Source: Bacillus sp. SORGH_AS_0510 (GTDB lineage: Bacteria > Bacillota > Bacilli > Bacillales > Cytobacillaceae). Taken from it: 64,000 bases of DNA. The position numbers and the translations under genes are program-made. Below are positions 37,645 to 46,804 of the stretch, one piece after another (position 1 is the first letter of the stretch; each line of letters begins with the position of its first letter). The stretch lies in the NCBI RefSeq assembly GCF_030818775.1, contig NZ_JAUTAU010000001.1, positions 3,848,001-3,912,000 of the forward strand. Reading direction: 5' to 3'. The notes under the pieces were generated by a model. The model ran no database searches. It was not told the DNA's origin and worked only from the letters and a program-made list of their open reading frames with translations.

Positions 37645-38926
37645 TTTTATACACCTCATCAATCGCTCGTAAGTTATTTTTAGCCAGCTCATCAATATCC
37701 GGAAAGTGCGGAAGCCCTCTTGAGAGTGCCTCAACGTAGTGTTCTTTTTTATAGTTGAGTTTGATTTCACTGACCTCGTGTTTCGCGATTAACTCCGTGT
37801 TATAATAAATATGGATTTGATTATCATATACTTGTAAACCAACGGTTTTCCCTTTGTATTCAGCTGGAACTGAATACTGGTTTGATTTATAAGTAATCAT
37901 GCAAGCGGAATTGACCTGTACAAGTTTATGGTGGATCTTATAAGAATCTCTTATTTGCTTTCTTGGTAGGGGCAATAAGAGATTTTTTTCTTGTTCAATG
38001 GCCAAAATAGGTATTTTCCCTGTACCCTGATGGTAACTGTGGTTAATCCGTTCACAAAGGCTCTGCACAAACGCATGAAGCTCCTCATAATCAAATTTTC
38101 CCTGATAGGCATGAATCTCGTCTATCAATTTCATAGGACTTTCAACTTTCCCCTTCGTCCTTGGTCGTCCTGCAATACAAGGCCTTACTTTAAACCCAAA
38201 ATCCTTTTCAAATTGACCAAAGCGTTCATTCACTACTCCCTTTGAATACTCGGTTCGTGGTTCATCCATTACTGTTTTCATATTATCCGTCACAAGGTTT
38301 TTAGGCACTCCCCCAATGGCTTCAAAGCTTTCTGTCAGAAAGGACATCAATACGCTTTGTGACTTTGATATTGTTAAATGAAAGGTTCTAAAACGGGAAT
38401 GGGACAAAAGAAAAACAGCCACATTTACATAAAGAATTTCTCCATCTTTCGTTATATACCGGATATTCTCCTTCCAATCTATTTGAGCTTGTTCACCCGG
38501 AAGGGTTTCATAACGAATTACGGAGTGAACAGTTTCTGTACGTTTCCCCTCACTAAAGTATGCTTGAAACTCTGGTTTACGAGCTATATAAGCTCGAAAT
38601 GTTGACTGGGAACATTCCAGTCCATGATTATCTTTTAAATACTGCCATAGAACACGTTTATAAAAAAATCTCTGCTTAGACTCTCGGGAAAGCAGTAGCT
38701 TTATTACTCCGTAATAATCATCTATCTTAGATTCTCTATCTCGTTTCTTTTGAGGCACATATCCATTAATATATTTATCAACTGTCCTCCGATCTACATT
38801 TAATTCTCTAGCTAATTTACTCTTGTTAATTTTCATATTTAAATTCTCCATAAGAAGTTTAAGTTTTGGTAAGTCTGTAAGACTGTTGATTTCAAAATTT
38901 GTTGTAATATCTAGTTGAACATACAT
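37637..38926 (-). CDS. istA: IS21-family transposase IstA
   Basis: 429 residues from ATG 38924-38926, preceded by GAGGTGGAG. N-terminal helix-turn-helix (INKSKLARELNVDRRTVDKY), DDE core with Asp in AQIDWKEN, Asp in LVTDNMKTV, and Glu in RTKGKVESPMK, plus a C-terminal DNA-binding part. All catalytic residues are present, so it may be active. Confidence 0.95.
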   Translation of the reverse strand: MYVQLDITTNFEINSLTDLPKLKLLMENLNMKINKSKLARELNVDRRTVDKYINGYVPQKKRDRESKIDDYYGVIKLLLSRESKQRFFYKRVLWQYLKDNHGLECSQSTFRAYIARKPEFQAYFSEGKRTETVHSVIRYETLPGEQAQIDWKENIRYITKDGEILYVNVAVFLLSHSRFRTFHLTISKSQSVLMSFLTESFEAIGGVPKNLVTDNMKTVMDEPRTEYSKGVVNERFGQFEKDFGFKVRPCIAGRPRTKGKVESPMKLIDEIHAYQGKFDYEELHAFVQSLCERINHSYHQGTGKIPILAIEQEKNLLLPLPRKQIRDSYKIHHKLVQVNSACMITYKSNQYSVPAEYKGKTVGLQVYDNQIHIYYNTELIAKHEVSEIKLNYKKEHYVEALSRGLPHFPDIDELAKNNLRAIDEVYKNE

Positions 38927-39018
38927 ACTCTCCACCTCGATAAGAGTATGCCATGTACTACCCAAAACTGTACATTCTTATACAATCATTTCTGTACATA
39001 TTAAAATTAGCATTTATA

Positions 39019-39231
39019 GTTATGAACCCTTTTAAACGACCCAAGCCCTGATTTTTTTACCCCTTCGGTCGTTATGAACCCTTCTAAACGACCGAAGCCC
39101 TGATTTTTTTACCCCTTCGGTCGTTAATAACCCTTTTAAACGACCGAAGCCCTGATTTTCTTAACGCTTCGGTCGTTATGAACTCGTCTCAACGACCGAA
39201 GCTCTAATTTTCCTTCCCCTTCTCTCATTAA
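39019..39231. repeat. Tandem 52-bp hairpin repeats, right part (4 units)
   Basis: Units at 39037, 39089, 39141 and a degenerate last one at 39193 whose right arm is CTTCTCTC rather than CTTCGGTCG. It starts with the duplicated target site, so this is the continuation of the array interrupted by the IS. Confidence 0.93.
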
Positions 39232-39295
39232 CCTCTAATTCGCACTTATTTTGGCATTCTAAATGACATATAAATTGACATTAAACCTATATAAC

Positions 39296-39327
39296 AAAAA
39301 AATGGCATGCGTCAATTTACATGCCAT
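39296..39327 (-). terminator. Terminator of the GH13-like gene
   Basis: ATGGCATG / CATGCCAT stem, followed on the minus strand by a T run, roughly 65 bp after the stop. The intervening 60 bp includes GGTAACCCCAATGCG (39375-39389), partner of the inverted repeat at 35877. Confidence 0.7.
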
Positions 39328-39390
39328 TTCATCTGTCAATTTGTCTTCGACCACCCCACCGTGAACCCTTTAGGGGTAACCCCAATGCGT

Positions 39391-40788
39391 TTATTCAGTC
39401 TTTTTACTTTTTCTTCTTTTTATTATGATGAAAAGAAAGATAGAAACCAAAATATATACAATAACCATGGATGAGATAAGCGGAATATTAGCTCCACTCT
39501 TTTCAGTTAAGACATAGATTTCAGAGTTATCACGATCGAGTATTAGAATATATTGGTTGTCATGGCTACGAACAATATCCCCTGCAAGTAACCCACGAAG
39601 TTCTTTTCCGCCCTCTAGTTGCTCTTTCGTTAAAATTACCTTTTGTGATTTACTCGTATTATTAATAGCGACGATGGATGTTTCGCCTTTATAGGTACGT
39701 TTATAAACAACCATTCCCTTTTTCTCATACAGCATTTCCATGCTTCCTCTTGTTAAGGATGGCAGCTGATTTCTTAATTCACCTATTTTTGTAATATAGT
39801 CAATCAGTTCCTTATCCGCTCGAAAATTCATTTGCCTTCTGTTATCAGGAATATCTCCGCCAATTAAGGCTATCTCTGTCCCATAATAAACGAAGGGAAT
39901 CCCTGGAGTAGTGTACATATAAGTTAATGCTGTTTTCCAGCGTGAACCAGGAAACTGTCTCTTTTCAACAATGTCAGTAGTGAATCTAGTGGTATACTCG
40001 TTATCCATTAATGATGCTTTTAAAAATGAATCTTCTCCTTTTTCATAATCTATAGATAGAGGTCCGAATGATTCATCTGTAGTGGCAAAGATTTTTCTTA
40101 CACTTGCAAGATTAGAATAATCTAATAGACTGTCAATTCCCGCTTGTTTATATTGCTTTATATCTGATGAAGTACCTTTTGAAAAAATCCCAAGTAAGAA
40201 CAAGTTCCTATTTGTATTTTTCATTTCTTTTGAAAAATTCTTCCAGAAACTTAACTTTGTCTTATCCACATCAGGTAGACTATAGCCATCAATATCCGTT
40301 TTCTTAACCCACCATTTTGCTGCATCAATTAAGTTTCCTTCATCCATTTGGTTTACAGAAGCTTTATTACTTGTAACAAAATCAATTAATACTTTCATTT
40401 TCCGGTCATGCGCTTCTTTAACAAGCTCCTGAAACTTCTTTATGCTGCCAAAATGCTCATCTGTTTTATAATAATCTTTTACCGAGAAGCCATCGTATCC
40501 TTGAGCAGTATTATCAAAAATGGGAGTTAAGCGTATTGCTGTGAATCCCATATCGTGTATGTAGTCAAGCCGATCAATAATTCCTTGAAAATCACCGCCA
40601 TGATAGGCTAAAGGATCTTTAGCATTTACATCCACATCATTTGCAATATCCCCATTATTGAAGCGATCAATCATAATGGAATAAACCGTTTCATCCTGCC
40701 ATAGGCGATTTTCCTTTTTTACCGCTGCCTCTGCAGGAACCGAAGAAAGTAACAAGAACGCCATTAAAATAAGTATCGTTTTTTTCAT
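39391..40788 (-). CDS. Membrane-anchored GH13 (alpha-amylase fold) protein lacking catalytic residues
   Basis: 465 residues with a signal peptide (about 1-21), an alpha-amylase-like body and a C-terminal membrane helix (about 435-455) followed by IKRRKSKK. The fold is clear (LAYHGGDFQGI, FVYYGTEIAL, IPDNRRQMNF). However, all three acid residues are replaced. Region II reads IDGYSLPDVD, so the Arg and nucleophile Asp of GxRxD become Ser170 and Pro172. Region III reads FLLGIFSKG, with Ile201 for the acid/base Glu. Region IV reads MDNEYTTRF, with Glu264-Tyr265 for His-Asp. A segment after DFVTSN is missing. Likely a non-catalytic glycan-binding protein on the cell surface. Downstream of asnO. 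Confidence 0.85.
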   Translation of the reverse strand: MKKTILILMAFLLLSSVPAEAAVKKENRLWQDETVYSIMIDRFNNGDIANDVDVNAKDPLAYHGGDFQGIIDRLDYIHDMGFTAIRLTPIFDNTAQGYDGFSVKDYYKTDEHFGSIKKFQELVKEAHDRKMKVLIDFVTSNKASVNQMDEGNLIDAAKWWVKKTDIDGYSLPDVDKTKLSFWKNFSKEMKNTNRNLFLLGIFSKGTSSDIKQYKQAGIDSLLDYSNLASVRKIFATTDESFGPLSIDYEKGEDSFLKASLMDNEYTTRFTTDIVEKRQFPGSRWKTALTYMYTTPGIPFVYYGTEIALIGGDIPDNRRQMNFRADKELIDYITKIGELRNQLPSLTRGSMEMLYEKKGMVVYKRTYKGETSIVAINNTSKSQKVILTKEQLEGGKELRGLLAGDIVRSHDNQYILILDRDNSEIYVLTEKSGANIPLISSMVIVYILVSIFLFIIIKRRKSKKTE

Positions 40789-40810
40789 ATACTATTACCT
40801 ATCCTCCCTA

Positions 40811-40841
40811 TAAAAAGGGAAGAGGATTTCCCCTTCCCTAC
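40811..40841 (-). terminator. Terminator of asnO
   Basis: Hairpin AGGGAAGGGGAAAT / ATCCTCTTCCCT (imperfect) with a T run on the minus strand. Confidence 0.8.
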
Positions 40842-40905
40842 AATCATTTTAATCTAATATAGGGTTAATTCCAAATGGAATAAGCACCTAACTACGTTTT
40901 TTCTA

Positions 40906-42753
40906 TTAATTTACTATATTGATATTGTAATCCTTAAACCATGTATGAAGTTGCACTAGATAGGCTAATAATTGTGGTCCTGTCATCAACTGACCAAACC
41001 AAGGCTCTTGAAAGGATTTACCGCCGGAGCTAACAATCCCTTCTAGCTGGTCTTTTTGGAAGAATTCATGTAGAACAGAAGATTTATCTTGAAGAATTTG
41101 TTCCATCCATTTTTGAATGGCCATCGTATATTCCGGATTATGTGTCTTTGGATATGGGCTTTTCTTTCGGTAAAGCACCTCCTCAGGAAGAATTCCTTCA
41201 AATGCTTTCCGAAGGATGCCTTTTTCTCTGCCACGATACATCTTTATTTCCCAAGGGATATTCCAAACATATTCAACAAGGCGATGATCGGCAAAAGGAA
41301 CACGGACCTCCAGACTAGCACCCATACTCATCCGATCTTTTCGATCAAGTAGTGTTGTCATAAACCATGTCATATTAATATAAAATAATTCTCTTCTTTT
41401 AGCCTCTTCTAAGCTTTCCCCTTCTAGTTTAGGTGTTTCAGCAATTGCCTGTTTATATTTCTCCAAGCAATATTCATCTAATCTTAACCTTTTCTGCCAT
41501 TTAGGCTGTAACAACGCTTGCCGTTCATGAACAGAACGCATCCAAGGGAATCCTTCCCTCTCCAAATCCTGCTTCCGATGGAACCATGGGTAACCGCCAA
41601 AGATCTCGTCTGCACATTCTCCTGATAAACTAACGACAAAATCTTTCTTAATTTCCTTACAAAACCAAAGCAACGAGGAGTCTACATCCGCCATACCAGG
41701 AAGGTCTTTCACATGGGTTGCTTCCAATAAATCGTTAACTAATTGTGCTTGTGAAATAGTCTTATTAGTATGTGTGGTACCAAAATGATCAGTCATCATT
41801 TGGATGAATTTCCCATCTGCTTCTGGCTGGAATTCATTCGAAGAGAAATGATGATCATTGCCCTCATAATCAATTGAATAAGTATGAAGCTTCCCTTTCC
41901 CTTGCTCTTCAAACCCCTTTGCAGCGATGGCTGTAATAATACTTGAATCCAGACCACCTGATAAAAAAGTACAAAGCGGCACATCTGACACTAGCTGTCT
42001 TGTTACTGCATCTGTTACCAAATAGCGGACTCTCTCAGCCGTTTCATCAGCGTTTTCCTTATGTTCCTCACTCTTTACATTCCAATACCGCCACATTTTC
42101 AATCCATTCTTTGAAAAAGTAAGAGCATGGGCAGGTCTCAATTCTTTGATACCTTTAAAAATTCCTGATCCGGGTGATTTAGACGGCCCCGCACCAAGAA
42201 CCTCGGCAAGCCCCTCATAGGTAATTTCTGATTTTACCTCAGGATGTGCAAGTAGTGCCTTAATTTCTGATGCAAAGATAATTCCTTGTTTATGTTCTTT
42301 ATAGAATAAGGGCTTTACCCCTAAACGGTCTCGTCCAATAAAGAGTAATTCTCTTTTGGAATCCCAAACGGCAAAGGCGTATATCCCATTTAAATAATTT
42401 ACGCACTCTTCCGCCCATTCTATATAGGCTGTTAACAGTACTTCTGTATCAGAATGCCCCTTAAACGAATATCCTTTAGTAAGGAGTATTTTGCGGATAT
42501 CCTCAGTATTGTATAATTCCCCATTGTAGCAAATGGTGTAATTATTACCGTCTTTTTGTTTGGTCATTGGTTGTCTTCCCCCTTCAGGGTCGACCACGAC
42601 CAATCGTTTATGCCCAAATCCGACATGCGTATCGTACCAGATATTCGTTTCATCAGGTCCTCTTTTTTCTAATGTATGAACCATTTTCTTAAGGGTTTCA
42701 GTTTCTTTTTTAATTGCTTTATTAAAATCAATCCAACCCGAGATTCCGCACAT
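40906..42753 (-). CDS. asnO: Asparagine synthetase (glutamine-hydrolysing), AsnO type
   Basis: 615 residues starting MCGISGW, the ATG at 42751-42753 leaving Cys as nucleophile after Met removal; three upstream codons without support are excluded. N-terminal glutamine amidotransferase domain (RGPDETN, YNGELYN, SDTEVLL) and C-terminal synthetase domain with PP-loop LSGGLDSSI. Size and neighbourhood (yisN) match B. subtilis AsnO, which is used in sporulation. Confidence 0.95.
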   Translation of the reverse strand: MCGISGWIDFNKAIKKETETLKKMVHTLEKRGPDETNIWYDTHVGFGHKRLVVVDPEGGRQPMTKQKDGNNYTICYNGELYNTEDIRKILLTKGYSFKGHSDTEVLLTAYIEWAEECVNYLNGIYAFAVWDSKRELLFIGRDRLGVKPLFYKEHKQGIIFASEIKALLAHPEVKSEITYEGLAEVLGAGPSKSPGSGIFKGIKELRPAHALTFSKNGLKMWRYWNVKSEEHKENADETAERVRYLVTDAVTRQLVSDVPLCTFLSGGLDSSIITAIAAKGFEEQGKGKLHTYSIDYEGNDHHFSSNEFQPEADGKFIQMMTDHFGTTHTNKTISQAQLVNDLLEATHVKDLPGMADVDSSLLWFCKEIKKDFVVSLSGECADEIFGGYPWFHRKQDLEREGFPWMRSVHERQALLQPKWQKRLRLDEYCLEKYKQAIAETPKLEGESLEEAKRRELFYINMTWFMTTLLDRKDRMSMGASLEVRVPFADHRLVEYVWNIPWEIKMYRGREKGILRKAFEGILPEEVLYRKKSPYPKTHNPEYTMAIQKWMEQILQDKSSVLHEFFQKDQLEGIVSSGGKSFQEPWFGQLMTGPQLLAYLVQLHTWFKDYNINIVN

Positions 42754-43032
42754 TTCTTTCACTTCCCTGCTTTCGAATTGTGAACCTTGATTACATGCTT
42801 CATTGTATTCAGCCCATGTTCATTGGTTAATTGTCCTATAAAATCGAAAGCACGCTTCGTAAAAACTCACTCATTTTGGGAATAGGAGAGGATTACTCCC
42901 TGGGCTTATTCATGTGAGATTAATTAACAAAGTAAAAAAATTTTAATTTTTTCCTTTTTACTATAAACGGTTATAAAAAGACTCAAAGATGTCTACAAAG
43001 TAGAATGAACGTAAATGGCATGGAGGTTAATG

Positions 43033-43596
43033 ATGAATCGACAACAACGACTCAAACTATATGATATTCAACATAGGGCCTTTAACGAAGGAACAGTAGA
43101 GCAAATCAATAATCAATGGATATTTTTCGATGAGGAAACAGATGAAGCAACTATGTTAGATGATTTTATTCATCAAGAAGTCGAAATCTTCCGCCTTAAT
43201 CGCTGGAGGAAAGGTATTTTAAATGAACCTGGTAAGATCCAATGTGGAAAGGAAATTATTTTGTTCCGTGACCACGATTTAATAAGAATAAGAAAGCATT
43301 TAGTATATTCTCTTGAGCGACTTTTAGATGGGGTAAATGATGATGCCTTTTTTCAGTTTATCACCACGCTAAACTCATTGAATTTTTCCATTTACGATTG
43401 CATCTATTGTTATAACCATTTATCCTTCTTATCTGACGAACATCGAAAAGATGGGGTTAACTTTATGGTATTTGACAATCAAGAACAGATTTGTAATGTA
43501 CAGCATCATTTTTGTTACTACGAAAAAGTAAATGACCGGTTCGAGTTCACAATCAACACCGGCAAACGATTAATTATTGAAAAAATTATTTCATAA
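43033..43596 (+). CDS. yisN: YisN-like protein (DUF2777)
   Basis: 187 residues from ATG 43033, six bases after GGAGG. Starts MNRQQRLKLYDIQHRAFNEG and is mostly alpha/beta with several Cys (YDCIYCYNHL, FCYYEK). No transmembrane segment. B. subtilis yisN is the neighbour of asnO; the family label is from synteny and memory. The family A repeat begins at its stop codon. Confidence 0.75.
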   Translation: MNRQQRLKLYDIQHRAFNEGTVEQINNQWIFFDEETDEATMLDDFIHQEVEIFRLNRWRKGILNEPGKIQCGKEIILFRDHDLIRIRKHLVYSLERLLDGVNDDAFFQFITTLNSLNFSIYDCIYCYNHLSFLSDEHRKDGVNFMVFDNQEQICNVQHHFCYYEKVNDRFEFTINTGKRLIIEKIIS

Positions 43597-43679
43597 AGAA
43601 AAGCGAAAGCGCCTTGGTCAGACCCGAGGGGCTAGGCGCTGGAGCTGGATAATTCTCGAATTCGAATTTTATACTTTCT
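43594..43679. repeat. Repeat family A, copy 4 (internally deleted)
   Basis: Short form of about 85 bp that joins GCCTTGGTCAG directly to ACCCGAGGGGCTAGGCGCTGG, so the inner CTTCGGCAA/TTGCCGAAG hairpin is gone. Starts at the yisN stop codon. Confidence 0.85.
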
Positions 43680-43685
43680 AATATG

Positions 43686-43722
43686 TAAAAAAGGCATGGA
43701 GAATTCCAGGCCTTTTCTTTTT
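43686..43722. terminator. Terminator of moeB
   Basis: Hairpin with AAAAGGC / GCCTTTT ends and TGGA / TCCA inside, flanked by A and T runs, convergent between yisN and moeB. Confidence 0.78.
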
Positions 43723-43731
43723 TTTCATTAG

Positions 43732-44761
43732 TTAGCTGCCAATATATTTTGCGTACAACTGTTTTGCTCGTATGATATCATTTGTCCCATGGATAAGAAC
43801 ACGACCATCTTTAAAAATAGCCATAGTTATCTCTTCCCCCGGTGAATAGCGCAGTAAAAAACTATTACCTGCCACTTTCCCGGTACTCTTAAGATGATCT
43901 GCTACCTTTTTCAAATCCAGTTCGTGCTTATCCCTTGGATTAATTTGAACAGTCTCACGACCACAGAGTGTCGTGTATGCCAGCTGATGCTCAGAAGATC
44001 GATCAAGAAAATCAAATTGTCCTTTTACACAACAAGGGCAAGAAGGATTCCTTCCATTGGATATATCCATTTGCATGGAAGAAAGATCCCAAATGTCGAT
44101 TTGTTCTAAATTTGGAGTGGTTTTTGCCCCCACTAATAGTTTGATTGTTTCCATGGCCTGAAAGGAACCTATGATATCTGTTAAAGGTGATAACACTCCT
44201 ACCGTATCACAAGTTTCACCTGTTGTGGTAGGAACATGTGGGAAAAGACAACGATAACAAGGGGTTTCTCCCGGTTTAATGACCGCAAACATCCCCCTCG
44301 AACTTACAGCCCCCCCATGAACCCCAAGGAATAGAGTATTTCACAGCTACATCATTGATTAAGAAGCGAGTCCTAAAATTATCTGTACCATCTACAATAA
44401 CATCAAAGCTATTTAACAACTCCTCTGCATTATCCAAATTTAAATCGGTAATAACCGCGTCGACTGAGACACTTGAATTAACCATATTTAATCTTCTTTT
44501 AGCTGCGGCTGCCTTCGGAAAATGTTGTCTAGCATCCTCTTCATCAAATAGAGTCTGTCTCTGTAAATTAGATAATTCAACAACATCCCGATCTATGAGC
44601 CTTATGTACCCCACACCTGAGCGGACGAGATGATTGGCAATGACACTCCCTAGTGCACCTACTCCAACAACAGCCACACGGCTTTTTAACAGCTTCATTT
44701 GCCCTTCTTCCCCAATTGCTTTAAAAAGAATTTGTCTGGAATAACGATCTAAACTACTCAT
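43732..44761 (-). pseudogene. moeB: MoeB/ThiF adenylyltransferase with a one-base frameshift
   Basis: Read in two overlapping frames. The first, from ATG 44759-44761, covers the nucleotide-binding part (YSRQILFKAIGEEGQMKLL, VAVVGVGALGSVIANHL, VDGTDNFRTRFLIND). The second carries the catalytic part (MFAVIKPGETPCYRCLFPH, GVLSPLTDIIGSFQAMETIK) and a rhodanese-free tail. Removing one G of the run GGGG (44322-44325 on +) restores IPWVHGGAVSSRGMFAV and gives an intact 342-residue protein. Either a young pseudogene or a sequencing error. Normally activates MoaD by adenylation of its Gly-Gly tail. Confidence 0.85.
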
Positions 44762-44968
44762 TCTATACCCCTTTTCTAGATACCTTGTCCCTATTGATAC
44801 GGTCATTTTTATACTATTATCTTATCAAATTATTTTCACTGCCTCTTAAAAATTTTTAATTTTAAAAAAATTCATTAAGCGTTATAATAAAATTGGATAT
44901 ATATCTAAATTTTGGATTTATAAGAGATTAATAATTAATTCAATTAAATTGAAAGAGGGGGAAAAGCT

Positions 44969-46801
44969 TTGAATTTAGGTGGTTTTAAGAACAAAGAAGT
45001 GTTAGTTGACTTAACAAGTGGAACTGTTGATTACAGACCTATCAACGAAGAGGATGCGATTAAGTACATAGGGGGCCGTGGCCTTGGTGTAAAATATGTA
45101 CTTGATAACGGACCAGAAGTGGAACCGCTTTCAGAAGAAAACATCTTATGTTTTATGACAGGCCCTGTGACTGGTTCACGCTCTTCCATGAGCGGACGCC
45201 TTTGTGTCGTTACTAAATCTCCGCTTACAGGAACGGTAACTGATTCTCACATTGGCGGTTGGACTGCTGCACGTCTTAAATGGGCAGGTGTTGATAATAT
45301 CATCTTCTCTGGAAAAAGTGATAAGCCTGTTTATCTTTACATCGAAGAAGGAAAAGCCGAGCTTCGCGATGCATCAAACCTTTGGGGAACAAGTACTAGA
45401 GAATTTATTAAAGCAATGAAGGATCAGTTTGGTGAAACAGACCTTAGTGTGATGGCCATTGGTCAAGCCGGGGAAAACACCGTTCGCTTTGCATCATTTA
45501 TTAATGAACACGACCGTGCAGCAGGACGCGGTGGAACAGCTGCAGTTGCTGGTTATAAAAAATTGAAGGCTATTGTTATCAAAGCTGCACAAAAAGGAAA
45601 TATGCCTCAACCTAAATTAGACAGTGAGTACAAAGAAGCGAACAAAAAAGCTGTAAAAGCAATCTTAGATGGTGGTTTAACTGCACCTAATAAGGGTGGA
45701 CTATCTGTTTATGGAACTAACGTTTTAACAAACCTTATTAATGAGGTAGGAGCACTTCCTACGAAGAACTCTCAATTAACACACTGGGATGAAGCAGAAA
45801 AGCACAGTGGTGAATACGTTAACACACATTTACGTGTAGCCAACAATACCTGCCATGCCTGCCCAGTTGGTTGTAAAATTGAGGTTGAAGTGAAAGATGG
45901 TAAGTATAAGACACGTGTAGAAAGCGTTGAATTTGAGTCTGCATGGTCACTTGGCTCTAACTGTCTATTAAGTGATGCAGAAGCGATTTCATATTTAATC
46001 GATCGTTGTAATGAATACGGTCTTGATACGATTGAACTTGGCCATTGCTTCTCTGTTACAATGGAAGCTTACGAGAAAGGTATCATTTCCGAAGAGTTAG
46101 TCTGGGGAGATGCCGATTCTATGATTGATTTAACGAAGAAAATTGCTTACCGTGAAGGCTTTGGCGGTATCCTAGCCGAAGGTCCTGCCCGTGCTACTGC
46201 AGCATGGGAAGTACCTGAGCTTTCGATGTCTGTTAAAGGCCAATCTATTCCAGCATATGACCCACGTGGGATCCAAGGAATTGGCTTAGGCTATGCAACT
46301 AGTAACCGCGGTGCATGTCACCTGCGCGGTTATACCGTAGCCAGCGAAATTGCCGGTATTCCGGAGCCAACCGACCGTCTAAAACCAGAAGGAAAAGGTG
46401 AACTACTTAAGATTTTCCAAGATATGCTTGCATTCTCTGATTCTATGAACATCTGTAAATTCTCTTCTTTCTCTGAAAATGCAGAGCATTATGCCGAGCA
46501 ATATAGTGCTATGACTGGCATCTCAATGACAGCAGAAGATGTCATGAAGGCAGGAGAAAGAATTTATAATCTTGAACGCTATTATAATAACTTAGCAGGA
46601 TTCAATAAGGCGGAAGATGACTTCCTGCCAAAACGCTTTACTGAAGAACCAGCAACCGGCAATAGTGCCGGACATGTAAGCCGTATGGATATCATGCTTG
46701 AAGAATATTACCAAGTCCGTGGTTGGAAAGATGGCATTGCAACAGAAGAAAAACTTCGTGAACTAGGGATAATTGGGCCTGAACTCACACAGACAATCTA
46801 A
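44969..46801 (+). CDS. aor: Tungsten/molybdenum aldehyde:ferredoxin oxidoreductase
   Basis: 610 residues from a TTG start with AGAGGGGG upstream. Motifs: GGRGLGVKYV, TGPVTGSRSSMSGR, GRGGTAAVAGYKKLKAI; a [4Fe-4S] site formed by CHACPVGC (about 295) with a fourth Cys further on (SLGSNCLL). The bis-pterin-binding regions and length fit the AOR family, which oxidises aldehydes to carboxylic acids using ferredoxin. The metal (W or Mo) cannot be read from sequence. Cofactor genes moeB and moaD flank it on the other strand. Confidence 0.93.
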   Translation: MNLGGFKNKEVLVDLTSGTVDYRPINEEDAIKYIGGRGLGVKYVLDNGPEVEPLSEENILCFMTGPVTGSRSSMSGRLCVVTKSPLTGTVTDSHIGGWTAARLKWAGVDNIIFSGKSDKPVYLYIEEGKAELRDASNLWGTSTREFIKAMKDQFGETDLSVMAIGQAGENTVRFASFINEHDRAAGRGGTAAVAGYKKLKAIVIKAAQKGNMPQPKLDSEYKEANKKAVKAILDGGLTAPNKGGLSVYGTNVLTNLINEVGALPTKNSQLTHWDEAEKHSGEYVNTHLRVANNTCHACPVGCKIEVEVKDGKYKTRVESVEFESAWSLGSNCLLSDAEAISYLIDRCNEYGLDTIELGHCFSVTMEAYEKGIISEELVWGDADSMIDLTKKIAYREGFGGILAEGPARATAAWEVPELSMSVKGQSIPAYDPRGIQGIGLGYATSNRGACHLRGYTVASEIAGIPEPTDRLKPEGKGELLKIFQDMLAFSDSMNICKFSSFSENAEHYAEQYSAMTGISMTAEDVMKAGERIYNLERYYNNLAGFNKAEDDFLPKRFTEEPATGNSAGHVSRMDIMLEEYYQVRGWKDGIATEEKLRELGIIGPELTQTI

Positions 46802-46804
46802 CAC

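Larger units (their letters stand above)
36838..39018 (-). mobile_element. IS21-family insertion sequence (istA-istB)
   Basis: 2181 bp. The 7-bp sequence GTTATGA occurs directly on both sides (36831-36837 and 39019-39025) as a target duplication. Related terminal repeats: left TGTAAATG..., TATGTACA, GATTGTTTAAGAATGTACA; right (reverse complement) TATAAATG..., TATGTACA, GATTGTATAAGAATGTACA. It sits inside the 52-bp repeat array. Confidence 0.93.

Noticed and set aside
36016..39231. CRISPR array
   Set aside because: Units are end-to-end with nearly identical inner sequence; no variable spacers, no cas genes nearby.
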